Assembly (NCBI GenBank): GCA_041748615.1
Contig: JBGTCY010000290.1
Span: forward strand, 1 to 53,612
Direction: 5' to 3'
Origin: JBGTCY01 sp041748615
GTDB lineage: Bacteria; Bacteroidota; Bacteroidia; Chitinophagales; CAIOSU01
Length of the DNA stretch: 53,612 nt
Shown here: positions 1 through 8,997 of the stretch, one piece after another
Layout of the letters: each line of letters begins with the position of its first letter
Numbering within the stretch: position 1 is the stretch's first letter
The notes under the pieces: model-generated
The model's database searches: none
Told to the model about the DNA's origin: nothing
What the model saw: only the letters and a program-made list of their open reading frames with translations
Position numbers and translations under genes: made by a program

Positions 1-32
1 GAAAATTACGACTGATGCGGAATGCAGCTTTC

Positions 33-62
33 TTGACTGTAAAGTTGAATGTTTTAAATTTG
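33..62 (+). promoter_or_regulatory. Bacteroidota-type promoter of the first radical SAM gene
   Basis: TTG at 33-35 is followed after 19 bases by TAAATTTG at 55-62, matching the Bacteroidota consensus TTG-N17..23-TAnnTTTG. Transcription would begin near base 69, about 14 bases before the GTG at 83. This supports GTG 83 as the start even though the reading frame is open to the window edge. Confidence 0.6.
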
Positions 63-82
63 ATGAAATTCATTTTAAAAAA

Positions 83-1396
83 GTGAAAATACAGGATTTT
101 TTAAATAAACATTTGTTCGGCAGCAAAAAGAAGCGCAAACAATTGCTTTCCGAATCGAAAGTATTTTGCATGGCGCCCTGGATTCAGCTTCATGCGCAGA
201 CCAACGGGAAGGTAGCGCCATGCTGCATGTCGTCCGTTCACCTTAATAATGAATTTATTGGGATGGGTGATTTGAGGGAAAATCCCCGCATTGAAGCCGC
301 ATGGAATTCCGATAATATGAAGCAACTGCGCAGGAACATGCTCGAGGGAAAGAAAAGCTCCATCTGTACGCATTGCTATGATTATGAAAAGCTGGGCAAA
401 TTCAGCGAGCGGATGAAATACAACAGCGACTATTGGCATGAATTTTCGCGTGTCAGGGCAACGGCAGAAGATGGCAGCTTGATAAAGACGGATGTGCCTT
501 TAATTGACATCCGATTTACGAACAAGTGCAATTTCAAATGCAGAATCTGCGACAGCGTGTATAGTTCATTATGGTATGAAGATGAATTGAAAATCGACAA
601 AAAACCGCCCATGCCTACCACAAAGGAAATGAAAATGGCTTTTGATGATACAGGGTTTTGGGAATCTTTCAAACGCCTTTTAAAGGGCGTAAAGAGACTC
701 CATTTTGCCGGTGGCGAACCGTTGGTAATGGATGAACATTACCGGACGCTGGAATACTTGCTCTCTATCGGAAAAACAGATGTTAATTTGAGCTATAATA
801 CTAATTTTTCAACTTTAAAGTATAAGCAATACAATATCATTGAACTGTGGAACCGGTTTAAAAAAGTGGACGTGTGGGCAAGCTTGGACGGCATGGGGAG
901 CAAGGGCGATTATCAGCGGAAGGGGCAACGCTGGCAGAAAATCGAAGACAACATCCGGCAGGTGCAAAATCATTGTCCTTCTGTGCTGTTTGGCGTGAAT
1001 GTCACCGTCAGTATCTTCAATGTGCTTCACGTGCCTGAGTTTTATCGCTACATGGTGGAAAACAAATTAGTAGCCGAAGACCGGATGAATCTCTACCTGC
1101 TTTTCGACCCGCCTTATTTCAATATCACCAACTTGACGCCCGCACTGAAGCAAAAAGTGGCAGCGCTTTATGAAAAATTCGAGCGCGAATATTTAAACAC
1201 GCTCGACCATAACGCGAATATTAAAAATCATGCTCAATCCATCATCAATTTCATGATGTCGGAGCAGGGAAGCCGTCAGGCTGAGTTTAGCCATTGGGTG
1301 AACGCGGTGGACAACATCAGGAATGAAAAATTTACGGAGTTGTTTCCCGAATTGCGGGAGATGATGGAACCCGAAACGAATCATCACAACGAATGA
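83..1396 (+). CDS. N-terminal twitch-domain radical SAM protein (first copy)
   Basis: A radical SAM enzyme whose substrate is unknown. Residues 29-98 form a SPASM/twitch-like cysteine module (C29, C47/C48, C95, C98) with the typical APW and PCC context, able to hold an auxiliary Fe-S cluster. The module precedes the core, the reverse of the usual SPASM order. The core has CNFKCRIC (C149, C153, C156) for the SAM-binding 4Fe-4S cluster and GGEP at 209-212. The start is GTG; the frame stays open to base 2 with no ATG, but a promoter at 33-62 makes GTG 83 the best choice. It overlaps the following SGNH gene by four bases (ATGA), indicating translational coupling. Known relatives with half-SPASM domains include BtrN, a sugar dehydrogenase, and MoaA. 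No precursor-peptide gene lies next to it, so a sugar or lipid substrate seems likelier than a RiPP (inference). Confidence 0.85.
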   Translation: MKIQDFLNKHLFGSKKKRKQLLSESKVFCMAPWIQLHAQTNGKVAPCCMSSVHLNNEFIGMGDLRENPRIEAAWNSDNMKQLRRNMLEGKKSSICTHCYDYEKLGKFSERMKYNSDYWHEFSRVRATAEDGSLIKTDVPLIDIRFTNKCNFKCRICDSVYSSLWYEDELKIDKKPPMPTTKEMKMAFDDTGFWESFKRLLKGVKRLHFAGGEPLVMDEHYRTLEYLLSIGKTDVNLSYNTNFSTLKYKQYNIIELWNRFKKVDVWASLDGMGSKGDYQRKGQRWQKIEDNIRQVQNHCPSVLFGVNVTVSIFNVLHVPEFYRYMVENKLVAEDRMNLYLLFDPPYFNITNLTPALKQKVAALYEKFEREYLNTLDHNANIKNHAQSIINFMMSEQGSRQAEFSHWVNAVDNIRNEKFTELFPELREMMEPETNHHNE

Positions 1397-2685
1397 ATCC
1401 TGTTTCTTCTTTCATCAATCAACGGATTTCAATCCGCATTCCCGTATGGACACTGTTGCTGCTTCCATTTGTCTCCTACCTGTTATGGGAATTATTTTGG
1501 TATAAAACCGTAGGACTGCGCTTCATCGCATGGCACACTCACCTGATGGTGTTTGTGTACCTCTGGCTCTTGGGGTTTATCATGTTACGCATTCTTTTAA
1601 GGAAAAATTCATCTGCCTTTAAAAATTTTTTGCTGGCTTTCAGTTCTGTGATTTTCGCGCTGTTCATTGCGGAACTTTATCTTGAATTATCTGGCGTCAA
1701 TAAAACGTATTTAGAAAAAGTAGGTGGACGCTATTCAAGCCCTTATGCCCCCGGAACTCATACGCATTACCATACATGGCCTCCGCATCGGAAAGAACAT
1801 TGGATTGAAAAAAATGAATTCAGGTTTTGGCGACCCAATAATTCTTATGGCATTGGCGACCGGGAGTGGGAAATGAGCAAACAACCCGGTGAAATCAGAC
1901 TATTAGCTTTAGGCGATTCATTCACCGAAGGCGATGGAGCGCCTTACGATTCTTCTTATGTGGCGTTATTGGACACTTTGCTGAGGAAAAACGGTTTTCT
2001 AGTCTATACCATGAACGGAGGCGTCAGCGGCAGCGACCCTTTCTATGATTTCGTTCATCTGCGCGACAAGCTGCATGTTTACCATCCTGATATTATTCTG
2101 CAAAGCCTGAGTACGCAAGACATGACTACTGACATTATTTTGCGCGGAGGATTCGAGCGTTTTCTCGATGACAGAACAACCCGTTTCATACAGCCGCCCT
2201 GGTGGGAACCTCTTTATGCCATCAGCTATTTGAGCAGATTGTATTTTCATCATGAGGGATATACGGAGTTGTTGAGAAAAGAAAAATTAACACCGGAAGA
2301 GGAGCAACTTTTGAATAGGCAGCTTACAGAACTTTTTAGCCTGTATGCTGACTTCTGCACAGAGAAAAACATCAGGCTTATCGTCATGTTGAGACCGGAC
2401 AGCCGCGAGATAGAGCATCATGAGTATGAATATGATTTTACGGTTATCCTGAACGGTCTGCATTCAAATCCGCATATTGAGGTGATTGATTTATTGCCTG
2501 AATTCGTCAGTTACATACAATCCGGCAACACGCAGACAAAGGATTATTTCTGGAAATATGACGGACATCATAATCCTAAAGGCTACCTGATGATGGCAGA
2601 ATGTGTTTTTAATCAGTTAAAGGAGAGTATTTATGCATCACCTTCTTCATCCGAAGAAGTAAACGGTGAAAAATATTTTGATTAG
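1393..2685 (+). CDS. Membrane-anchored SGNH/GDSL-type protein (paralogue A)
   Basis: Two or three N-terminal membrane segments (about residues 15-35, 48-70, 78-98) anchor a periplasmic SGNH domain. Block I is GDSFTEG with Ser176, block II is GGVSGSDPF near 210, and the C-terminal DGHHNPKGY (Asp391) supplies Asp and His. The oxyanion Asn of block III (GxND) is not seen; STQD (241-244) is in its place. Shared with other paralogues here are the membrane-loop motif WYxxVGLxFIxWHTH, TYLE...YxSPY after the last helix, RGGFERF near 252 and PPWWEPLYA near 269. It is translationally coupled to the radical SAM gene upstream. The family includes esterases and O-acyl transferases; esterification or de-esterification of an envelope polymer is the likely role, but the substrate is unknown. 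Confidence 0.85.
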   Translation: MNPVSSFINQRISIRIPVWTLLLLPFVSYLLWELFWYKTVGLRFIAWHTHLMVFVYLWLLGFIMLRILLRKNSSAFKNFLLAFSSVIFALFIAELYLELSGVNKTYLEKVGGRYSSPYAPGTHTHYHTWPPHRKEHWIEKNEFRFWRPNNSYGIGDREWEMSKQPGEIRLLALGDSFTEGDGAPYDSSYVALLDTLLRKNGFLVYTMNGGVSGSDPFYDFVHLRDKLHVYHPDIILQSLSTQDMTTDIILRGGFERFLDDRTTRFIQPPWWEPLYAISYLSRLYFHHEGYTELLRKEKLTPEEEQLLNRQLTELFSLYADFCTEKNIRLIVMLRPDSREIEHHEYEYDFTVILNGLHSNPHIEVIDLLPEFVSYIQSGNTQTKDYFWKYDGHHNPKGYLMMAECVFNQLKESIYASPSSSEEVNGEKYFD

Positions 2686-2891
2686 CTATAGGTTAAATTT
2701 GGAAGCGTGAAAAATGCGTTGCAGGATGATATAAATAAAATTGGAGTGTTTGTAAATTTTTTTTTCTTCTCAAGAATTCATGCCAACAATAGCAACCTGT
2801 TGAAGCGGTCGGATGTTGTTTCTTAGAATATTTAGCATTAGATTTTTTTCTGAATGCCGGTGAATAGTAACATTCTATATTCAGAGCTTGA

Positions 2892-4229
2892 ATGAATAAA
2901 ATATTATTGTCATTTTTTGCTTTAGTTATCACGTTATTTCTGACGGAAGGATTGTTGCGTTTGTCGGGGAAGCAACCCGGTATATTCATGGATATGCAGG
3001 GATTTGAGGTAGTTGATTCGTTGATAGTTTATAAAAATTATATCACGGATGAAGCCGGTATTTACAAATTCAGTCCATGGATAACCGACTCGGTTTACAA
3101 ATATTACAATCGTGAAAAGCGCAGGTTGGAAAATCAAACGGTAAAAAACTATCTGAAAAAAGTAGATGATTTTTACTATATCTATGACAGCTATCATGCC
3201 TTACAGCGGCAACAAAAAAAACTCCCGTTGCGCTACCGGCTGACATATTTTTTCAGGGATGAAAACTGGGATTCTGAAATTGCGAATGTTTATCAAAAAA
3301 TTACTGATAAAGAAATACCTCCTGACGCCTGGGCAGAGGCAATAGCTGCTTACGTGGAAAAACCTTTCAACAATGAAGGGTTTCGCAGTATCGCTTTCGA
3401 ACAACACGTCACTGACAGACCCCGCATTCTGCTCATTGGCGATTCGTTTGTTTACGGTATGTCGGCTCAACCTTTTTTCAATAGTTTTTCCGACATCCTA
3501 CTATCGCGAGGTTACTTTATTTACAATGCCGGCATTCCGGGAACCGATCCCGCGCAGTATGAAGCGATTGCCAAAAAGTATATTCCTTTGCTGAAGCCGG
3601 ACTTGGTCATCGTGGTATTTTACTTGGGAAACGACCTGATGCACTTCCCGCGCGAACCGCACCCGCTTCATCCGCCCGAACACATGACCAATGCCGGTTT
3701 TTATGAAAGTCACTTATCCGGAAAATATCTCGATGCGCAGGCTGCATACGATTATTATCTTTCCCTGATTACAATTCCGGAACAGCAAAGCACATTTAAC
3801 AGGATTTGTTCTAAAACGGCTTTTACTACTTTGTTGTGGAGTGCATTGTATAAAATGAACCACGTGGAGCATGCCGAGTTGGAAAAATATATCAGCAAAA
3901 AGACAAATAATTATTACAATGCAATCGAATATACGCGCCCATATCTATCCCGAATACGTTCATTGGGTGTTCAGCATTCGATTCCGGTTTTGAATGTAGT
4001 AGTTCCCGATATCTATGAAAGTGTGAATGCAGGATTGCAGTTAGTAACGGTAAATACGGCAACTACCGATAATCTATTTGAAAACACAACCTATTTTTTT
4101 CCTGAGAACCTTGATAAAAGAACGGATTTTCATCAAGACAGTTGTCATTTCAATAACTCCGGCTCGCTTAAATATGCTGAATTTTTAGATAGTATTATAC
4201 GGACTGTTACGAGTATCCGCATCCCGTAA
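2892..4229 (+). CDS. SGNH/GDSL hydrolase-like protein with canonical blocks (paralogue B)
   Basis: A single N-terminal hydrophobic segment (residues 4-20) acts as signal anchor or signal peptide. The SGNH blocks are complete: GDSFVYG with Ser185, NAGIPGTDP near 212, LGND with Asn247/Asp248, and C-terminal DSCHFNNSG supplying the DxxH pair. It therefore differs from the six-member family around it, which lacks the block III Asn. About 160 residues of unassigned sequence separate the anchor from the catalytic domain. It is on the same strand as gene A but 206 bases away, so it may have its own promoter. A degenerate copy of its 3' end lies just downstream at 4262-4310. Hydrolase or acyltransferase activity is likely; the substrate is unknown. 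Confidence 0.8.
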   Translation: MNKILLSFFALVITLFLTEGLLRLSGKQPGIFMDMQGFEVVDSLIVYKNYITDEAGIYKFSPWITDSVYKYYNREKRRLENQTVKNYLKKVDDFYYIYDSYHALQRQQKKLPLRYRLTYFFRDENWDSEIANVYQKITDKEIPPDAWAEAIAAYVEKPFNNEGFRSIAFEQHVTDRPRILLIGDSFVYGMSAQPFFNSFSDILLSRGYFIYNAGIPGTDPAQYEAIAKKYIPLLKPDLVIVVFYLGNDLMHFPREPHPLHPPEHMTNAGFYESHLSGKYLDAQAAYDYYLSLITIPEQQSTFNRICSKTAFTTLLWSALYKMNHVEHAELEKYISKKTNNYYNAIEYTRPYLSRIRSLGVQHSIPVLNVVVPDIYESVNAGLQLVTVNTATTDNLFENTTYFFPENLDKRTDFHQDSCHFNNSGSLKYAEFLDSIIRTVTSIRIP

Positions 4230-4261
4230 TTCGCGACTAATTACCGAAGATTCTTGAATTG

Positions 4262-4310
4262 AAATTTACATAACGGCATAAAATATGCTGAGTTTCTGAA
4301 AACTGATAGC
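4262..4310 (+). pseudogene. Remnant of an SGNH gene 3' end
   Basis: This intergenic stretch can be read as NLHNGIKYAEFLKTD, which resembles the C-terminal block of paralogue B (CHFNNSGSLKYAEFL). At DNA level the segment around AAATATGCTGA is shared with bases 4171-4182, with similar flanks and small gaps. An in-frame stop lies just upstream and no intact ORF remains. It looks like the decayed tail of a tandem SGNH duplication; a chance match is possible because it is short. Confidence 0.45.
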
Positions 4311-4399
4311 CCCCTTACAAAAAATAGAGCCATCTTCTCCCTTCTTTAAGCGTATTGTCACCTGCCTAAAATTACTTAGTTTATAAAACTTAGGCAAAA

Positions 4400-5764
4400 A
4401 TGCGTATTTTTGACTTTCAATTTTTTATAAAAATGTTTCAGAATAGTTGTAAAACCACATACCTCAAAACCGTCCTGAATTCACATTTAATTATTTTCAT
4501 CTTAACTATTTGTTTCGGGAACGCTTTTGCCCAGAATTTTAAGAGTCAGCGGCATGAACTGACACTAACAGGTAACGATACCATTCATTTCGATTACAAA
4601 CGATTGCCGGGGAAATACGAGGTAAGCATCACCAATGCCGACCCGGATAACGAGATATCGTTTACCATGCGCAATCTCAATGCATCGGACTATACATCTG
4701 CTACCGCCCTGCTACGTTCGGTCATCAAAGATGAATTTACACCCCACGAAAAAGCGGTGGCTTTGTGGCGCGTAGTAAGTATCAGCGGGCATCACAAGTA
4801 TTTTGACGCTTTCCATTCGTTGAAAGACCCTAATGACCCGATGGCGCTAAACCGCTATCCGGTATTTATGTGCGGTGAGAAAAGCGGAATTCTCACCAAT
4901 CTTGCGCTGCTGGCTGGTTTTTCAGATGCCCGTAGAGTATCCCTTAACGGACACGAGGTGACTGAAATATTTTATGACAATGCATATCACATGTTCGATG
5001 CTGACAGACGCTGTTATTTTACGCTTGCTGACGGCAGCATAGCAAGTACGCAGGCTCTGGCATCCTACCCGGACATCATCCGGCAGCAGGCAAAATTATT
5101 TCATGAAAAATTTCCGGTGAAGGAATATATCAGGCAAATCAGCAGCTATGGTCCAGCGAGCATCGCACACGCTCATTCCATGGTCATTCATGATTACCGG
5201 GATAAATTTTTCGACATCACCCTCTGGGCAGGTGAGCATATCCATTTCCGGTTTGACAAGGTGAATTCGAATATGTTTGAAATGAGCTTTCCCGGTTTTT
5301 ACAAAGGCGCGGGCACCGTTGTGCGCAAAGTGTTGCTTTTAAACAGCAATACCTATTTGCGGAACGATACATTAATATGCCGCAATATTTTATCATACCA
5401 GACTACCTCACTGAAAGTGCTTTCAGAAGTGCCGCTGAATGTCCATGTTTATTTTCGTCCCGTCAATGCGGAAAACGGCAAAACGGAATGGGAGTATTTA
5501 GGCAATCTGCTGGATAAAAAATTAGAGCGTAAATTCAATCTTGCCGATGGGGAATTTTATTATGATTATGAAATCATGTACACAGGCTGCAAGCCGGACA
5601 TGCTCCCGCGCTTTTCCATTGTCAAGGATTTTAATTTCAATGGCATCACCTTCCCCTTTCATGAAAAGGGTCCCGTCTTAATCAGCACGGTAAAAAGCAC
5701 TTCCCTTCATTCAGAACGACTGTGGGTAAACATCCGCAAAGCTTCATCAAAGAAAAGAAGCTAA
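4400..5764 (+). CDS. Secreted transglutaminase-like protein
   Basis: A signal peptide ends at AFAQ (about residue 45). The middle of the protein fits a transglutaminase-like fold: MCGEKSGILTNLALLAGF places a candidate catalytic Cys158 at the start of a helix, His185 sits in NGHEVTEIFYD and Asp200 in HMFDAD. That is the Cys-His-Asp order and spacing of the family. The C-terminal half (about 250-454) is probably beta-rich and unassigned. An alternative start at ATG 4433 gives a more typical signal peptide length, and a TATTTTTG box at 4405-4412 would fit it. Bacterial members act as peptidases, transamidases or structural domains; the target is unknown. It sits between two SGNH genes in the envelope locus. 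Confidence 0.65.
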   Translation: MRIFDFQFFIKMFQNSCKTTYLKTVLNSHLIIFILTICFGNAFAQNFKSQRHELTLTGNDTIHFDYKRLPGKYEVSITNADPDNEISFTMRNLNASDYTSATALLRSVIKDEFTPHEKAVALWRVVSISGHHKYFDAFHSLKDPNDPMALNRYPVFMCGEKSGILTNLALLAGFSDARRVSLNGHEVTEIFYDNAYHMFDADRRCYFTLADGSIASTQALASYPDIIRQQAKLFHEKFPVKEYIRQISSYGPASIAHAHSMVIHDYRDKFFDITLWAGEHIHFRFDKVNSNMFEMSFPGFYKGAGTVVRKVLLLNSNTYLRNDTLICRNILSYQTTSLKVLSEVPLNVHVYFRPVNAENGKTEWEYLGNLLDKKLERKFNLADGEFYYDYEIMYTGCKPDMLPRFSIVKDFNFNGITFPFHEKGPVLISTVKSTSLHSERLWVNIRKASSKKRS

Positions 5765-5821
5765 CGGCACGGTCAGATAACCCTTTTTTTTATTCCGGTG
5801 CTAAAGTCTGCCCGTTTCAAT

Positions 5822-5943
5822 GGGTGTAGGACAGAATGCAGAGTTATAAACCCGCAGGGTTTAATTCAAATATAAAATGTTATGTAGAAGACTTCATTAA
5901 ATCCTTGCGGGTTTTAAAAAGCGCTGCTATTTGTCTTACACCC
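5822..5943. repeat. 122-bp imperfect palindromic intergenic element
   Basis: Two arms of about 45-50 bases are imperfect inverted copies: GGGTGTAGGACAGA at 5822 pairs with TTTGTCTTACACCC ending at 5943, and AAACCCGCAGGGTTTAAT (5848-5865) pairs with 5896-5914. About 30 bases of non-palindromic centre separate them. A lone copy of the terminal sequence, TTTGTCCTACACC, lies at 10381-10393. The element fills most of the gap between the transglutaminase-like and SGNH genes. It could be a MITE-like or REP-like repeat or a structured RNA; no coding capacity is seen. Confidence 0.6.
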
Positions 5944-5993
5944 GCTGCAATTTCGGATGGGCAGGTCAATAAAAAAACGTAAATTGACCAGCG

Positions 5994-6998
5994 ATGAAAA
6001 GGCTGATTGGTTCGTTGATCATCGCGATGCTTACTGCATTTGCATTAGAGGTGTCGGCATTGCTGATTTTGAAAGGGAAGGGTGGCCATTACTTCAGCCC
6101 GCTGCTGAATTTCAGAAGACTTACAGCGCCTGAAATCAACTATCTGCGGGTTTTCGCCTTTGATGAAGTGGACCCGTTACTGGGGTGGTCTATGAGTGAA
6201 AACACCATTGTTCGCAGGGGATTTGATGCAAGTAATGGAATGGCGATACTTAAAACAAGCGAGTGTGATTCCCCGCTGATTATTTTCATCACAGGCGGCT
6301 CTACATCCGATATCGCGCTGCATCAGGGTAATTGGCCGGTTCATCTTTCCGCGTTGCTGAAAAAGGAACACTTGTGCGCTGAAATTTATATCGGAGCGAC
6401 CGGAGGATACAATTCCGGTCAGGAACTGCTGAAACTTATCCGGGACGGTTTGCCGCTTTCTCCGGACATCCATATCAGCTACAGTGGCGCGAATGAATAC
6501 ATGGAGCCTTCCTATGTTACTCGTTACGAAAATGATTTGTTTTCCCGCCTTGTCTATGATAAATCTACCACCGTCATTTTGCCAAACATTGTTTTTTTAG
6601 CGAGGAAAATATCCGGGCTAAATGTAAGCTTAGAACTGAAACAATCAGAGAAAATAGCAGCATCGGCTTTCTGGCACCGGAATATGATGACCATGCATGA
6701 TATCGCGAAAGGCAGACAATCTGTATTTGCAGGCATCCTACAGCCGGTGCTTGGTACCGGCAGCTATACGCAAGGCGAAATCAGCGAATCTTCAGCCGGA
6801 TTTATCAGAGGCTATCAAATATTTTACCCGGATGCCCGAGAAATCGCATCAAAACATGATTTTATATATGATTTTACATCACTCTTTGACGGCATGGAAC
6901 ACCAAGATGTATATATTGACGATTGCCATATCAACGAACAGTATCAGCCGGTGGTCGCGCAGGCGGTATTCGAAGTAATTAAACTTTCTTTACACTAA
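5994..6998 (+). CDS. SGNH-like protein, GGST variant (paralogue C)
   Basis: An N-terminal membrane segment (residues 5-27) precedes an SGNH-like domain whose block I is GGSTSD (Ser103) rather than GDS. Block II is GATGGYNSG near 135, block III is SGANEY (GxNE) near 160, and the C-terminal DDCHINEQY supplies the DxxH pair. All catalytic positions therefore appear present. At 334 residues it is the shortest SGNH gene here and only distantly related to the others. The next gene begins immediately after its stop (TAAATG), so it heads a three-gene operon with a DUF6056-like membrane protein and a small anchored protein. The association with a glycosyltransferase-like membrane protein suggests glycan modification (inference). 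Confidence 0.72.
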   Translation: MKRLIGSLIIAMLTAFALEVSALLILKGKGGHYFSPLLNFRRLTAPEINYLRVFAFDEVDPLLGWSMSENTIVRRGFDASNGMAILKTSECDSPLIIFITGGSTSDIALHQGNWPVHLSALLKKEHLCAEIYIGATGGYNSGQELLKLIRDGLPLSPDIHISYSGANEYMEPSYVTRYENDLFSRLVYDKSTTVILPNIVFLARKISGLNVSLELKQSEKIAASAFWHRNMMTMHDIAKGRQSVFAGILQPVLGTGSYTQGEISESSAGFIRGYQIFYPDAREIASKHDFIYDFTSLFDGMEHQDVYIDDCHINEQYQPVVAQAVFEVIKLSLH

Positions 6999-8477
6999 AT
7001 GAGTAATCGGTTGACAAAGCTGCTCCTTGTTATCCTATCTGCTGGATTCAGCGCATGGTGTCTTGCATGGCTGTTTGCCGGGGCATGGTTCTGCGAGCCG
7101 AATGCCGAAGATTTTTCACTTGCCGCCAAAGCACGAGATGAAGGAATAATCGCCTCCACGGTCAGCCTTTTGCTTACTTATGACGGCAGGTATTTCACCA
7201 ATATCCTACACGGTGTGAATCCGCTCGCAATCGGTTTTACGAAAGGATACAAACTGATGCCCGTTGCGGGTATTTTCATGTTTGCTCTGTCGCTTTTTTT
7301 TATGTTAAACGCCCTGTTGCCCGCGCGGGAATATCGCCCGCAGCTTATATTCTATTCACTGATATTTACATCGGTTCATTTCGCACTCACCCCTTCGCTG
7401 CCGCACGACCTCTACTGGATGGTCAGCAGTTTCGTTTTTCTCTATCCGTGGATTTTTGTCTTTTTTTGGCTCGGTTCATTTATTCATTTACAGCGGGCTT
7501 CAGGCAATAGCGCTCAAAAAGGGTGGTATTTACTTACAACGCTATTGCTGATTTGCGGCACGGGCATGAGTGAGATGTTTTTGATTGTGAATGCAGTGGC
7601 GCTTTTTTTCCTGTCAGGCTATTACTTTCTGCAAGACAAAAAGCGCCTGCATGATGTGTTGCCGCTTGCAATTATCGGTATCGGCTGCATCCTGTTGTTC
7701 ATCCTCAGTCCCGGTATTCATCATCGCGCATCGGAGTTTAATGAAGGACGTAATATTCTATTCACCATTCAGACCATCGGTTACGGAACAAAAGATTTTT
7801 TCGCTTCATTGCTCAACTGGACATTTCGCAACCCGCTGATGCTGCCGGCTGCATTGTTAGCCGCGTTATATTTTCCGGCTAAAAAACCGGCAGCAGCGGA
7901 TAAAAAAATGCTATTCGTCCTGACGGTGTCGCTTTTGCTGACGGCATGGCTGATGACGATTCCTTTTTATTTATTTATGGGCGACCATACCGGAGCTTAT
8001 CCGAATAGAATCTATACATCGGTATTGACAGCATATCAGCTTGCTCTCACAACAGCAGTCATCTTAGTTGTTCACTACACTAATTTGAGCGGATTTTTCA
8101 GGCGATTTTCTTATTTGAGAAACTACACAGCGATGGTTTTGCTGCTAGGGATGTTTGCGGGCGTCCTGTTATCAGACAACAATATTTCAAGGCTAAAAAA
8201 TGAATATGATACAGGGATTCTGCATCAATTCAAGGATGAAATGGAGCTGCGCTACACGCTGATTAATCACTTGAATACTGACGCGCCCTGTAACGCAGTG
8301 ACGCTGGACGCATTGAGCAATCCGCCCCGGACGATATGGTTTCCGCCTGATATAGAGTCTGACAGAAGTCATCCTCACTGGAACAGGGCATACGAATTAT
8401 ATTTCGGGATTGATGAGGTGAGACTTTACAACGATACCACTACAATTTCAAAAATCCTGATGAACGATGCGCTTTAG
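6999..8477 (+). CDS. Polytopic membrane protein, DUF6056/GT-C-like
   Basis: About eleven or twelve hydrophobic segments span most of the 492 residues, and the C-terminal 80 residues are soluble. The first periplasmic loop carries an acidic pair in EPNAEDFSLA (Glu37/Asp38), the position where GT-C glycosyltransferases hold a catalytic or metal-binding acidic residue, followed by TYDGRYFTN (Asp62). This pattern resembles the DUF6056 family, which is related to polyprenyl-phosphate-sugar-dependent transferases. Its start abuts the stop of the SGNH gene and its end overlaps the next gene by 11 bases, so the three are almost certainly one transcript. Transfer of a sugar to an envelope glycan or lipid is inferred; no donor or acceptor can be named. 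Confidence 0.65.
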   Translation: MSNRLTKLLLVILSAGFSAWCLAWLFAGAWFCEPNAEDFSLAAKARDEGIIASTVSLLLTYDGRYFTNILHGVNPLAIGFTKGYKLMPVAGIFMFALSLFFMLNALLPAREYRPQLIFYSLIFTSVHFALTPSLPHDLYWMVSSFVFLYPWIFVFFWLGSFIHLQRASGNSAQKGWYLLTTLLLICGTGMSEMFLIVNAVALFFLSGYYFLQDKKRLHDVLPLAIIGIGCILLFILSPGIHHRASEFNEGRNILFTIQTIGYGTKDFFASLLNWTFRNPLMLPAALLAALYFPAKKPAAADKKMLFVLTVSLLLTAWLMTIPFYLFMGDHTGAYPNRIYTSVLTAYQLALTTAVILVVHYTNLSGFFRRFSYLRNYTAMVLLLGMFAGVLLSDNNISRLKNEYDTGILHQFKDEMELRYTLINHLNTDAPCNAVTLDALSNPPRTIWFPPDIESDRSHPHWNRAYELYFGIDEVRLYNDTTTISKILMNDAL

Positions 8478-8997
8478 ATATGGAGTAGCCATATTGATTA
8501 TATTCATCCTGCTATTATGCAGGTTGTTTGCCGTGAAAATACCGCACGAATGGGAAATGGCTTACGTCCACATCCACCTGAATGCCGACAGTACATACGC
8601 AGCAGGCAAGCGGCTGCATGAAAACTCATTGTTGCTTTCCGGACTGAAGCAGGAAATTTTATGCGCGGAAAGTGAAGGAACCGGCTGGCTTCAATTTTAT
8701 AAACTCGATGACCCTGCCAACATTCATCGTGTGATACAGCATTGTTTGATTATTTTCAGGACGCTGGGCGTGAAAAGTTGTAAGATGAGTAAAGACAATG
8801 AACAGGTGAAATTTCACCTGCTTGTCAACCGCGTGAGGCCGGTGGCGTTGACTTTCGTTTTCAATAACGCCAACGGGCTGATGCAGCTTGAAAAAATCGA
8901 GGGGCTTTGCGAAATACTCAGGCAGATTGACTGTCTCGATATTGTGTTGCCGGTTCAGTCGGTGAACATTAGGGAGTCGTTTAAAAACGCTTTTTGA
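8467..8997 (+). CDS. Hypothetical membrane-anchored protein, third gene of the SGNH/DUF6056 operon
   Basis: Not recognised. Residues 5-22 form a membrane anchor or signal segment; the remaining 150 residues look like a small mixed alpha/beta extracytoplasmic domain with three scattered cysteines. It overlaps the DUF6056-like gene by 11 bases, which supports it being real and translated with it. Its 3' end overlaps the convergent SGNH gene D by 43 bases. It may be an accessory subunit of the membrane glycosyltransferase, but only the context says so. Confidence 0.65.
   Translation: MRFRYGVAILIIFILLLCRLFAVKIPHEWEMAYVHIHLNADSTYAAGKRLHENSLLLSGLKQEILCAESEGTGWLQFYKLDDPANIHRVIQHCLIIFRTLGVKSCKMSKDNEQVKFHLLVNRVRPVALTFVFNNANGLMQLEKIEGLCEILRQIDCLDIVLPVQSVNIRESFKNAF

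Noticed and set aside
83..1396. RiPP maturase reading of the radical SAM gene
   Set aside because: No short precursor ORF, transporter or peptidase is adjacent, and the twitch module is N-terminal.
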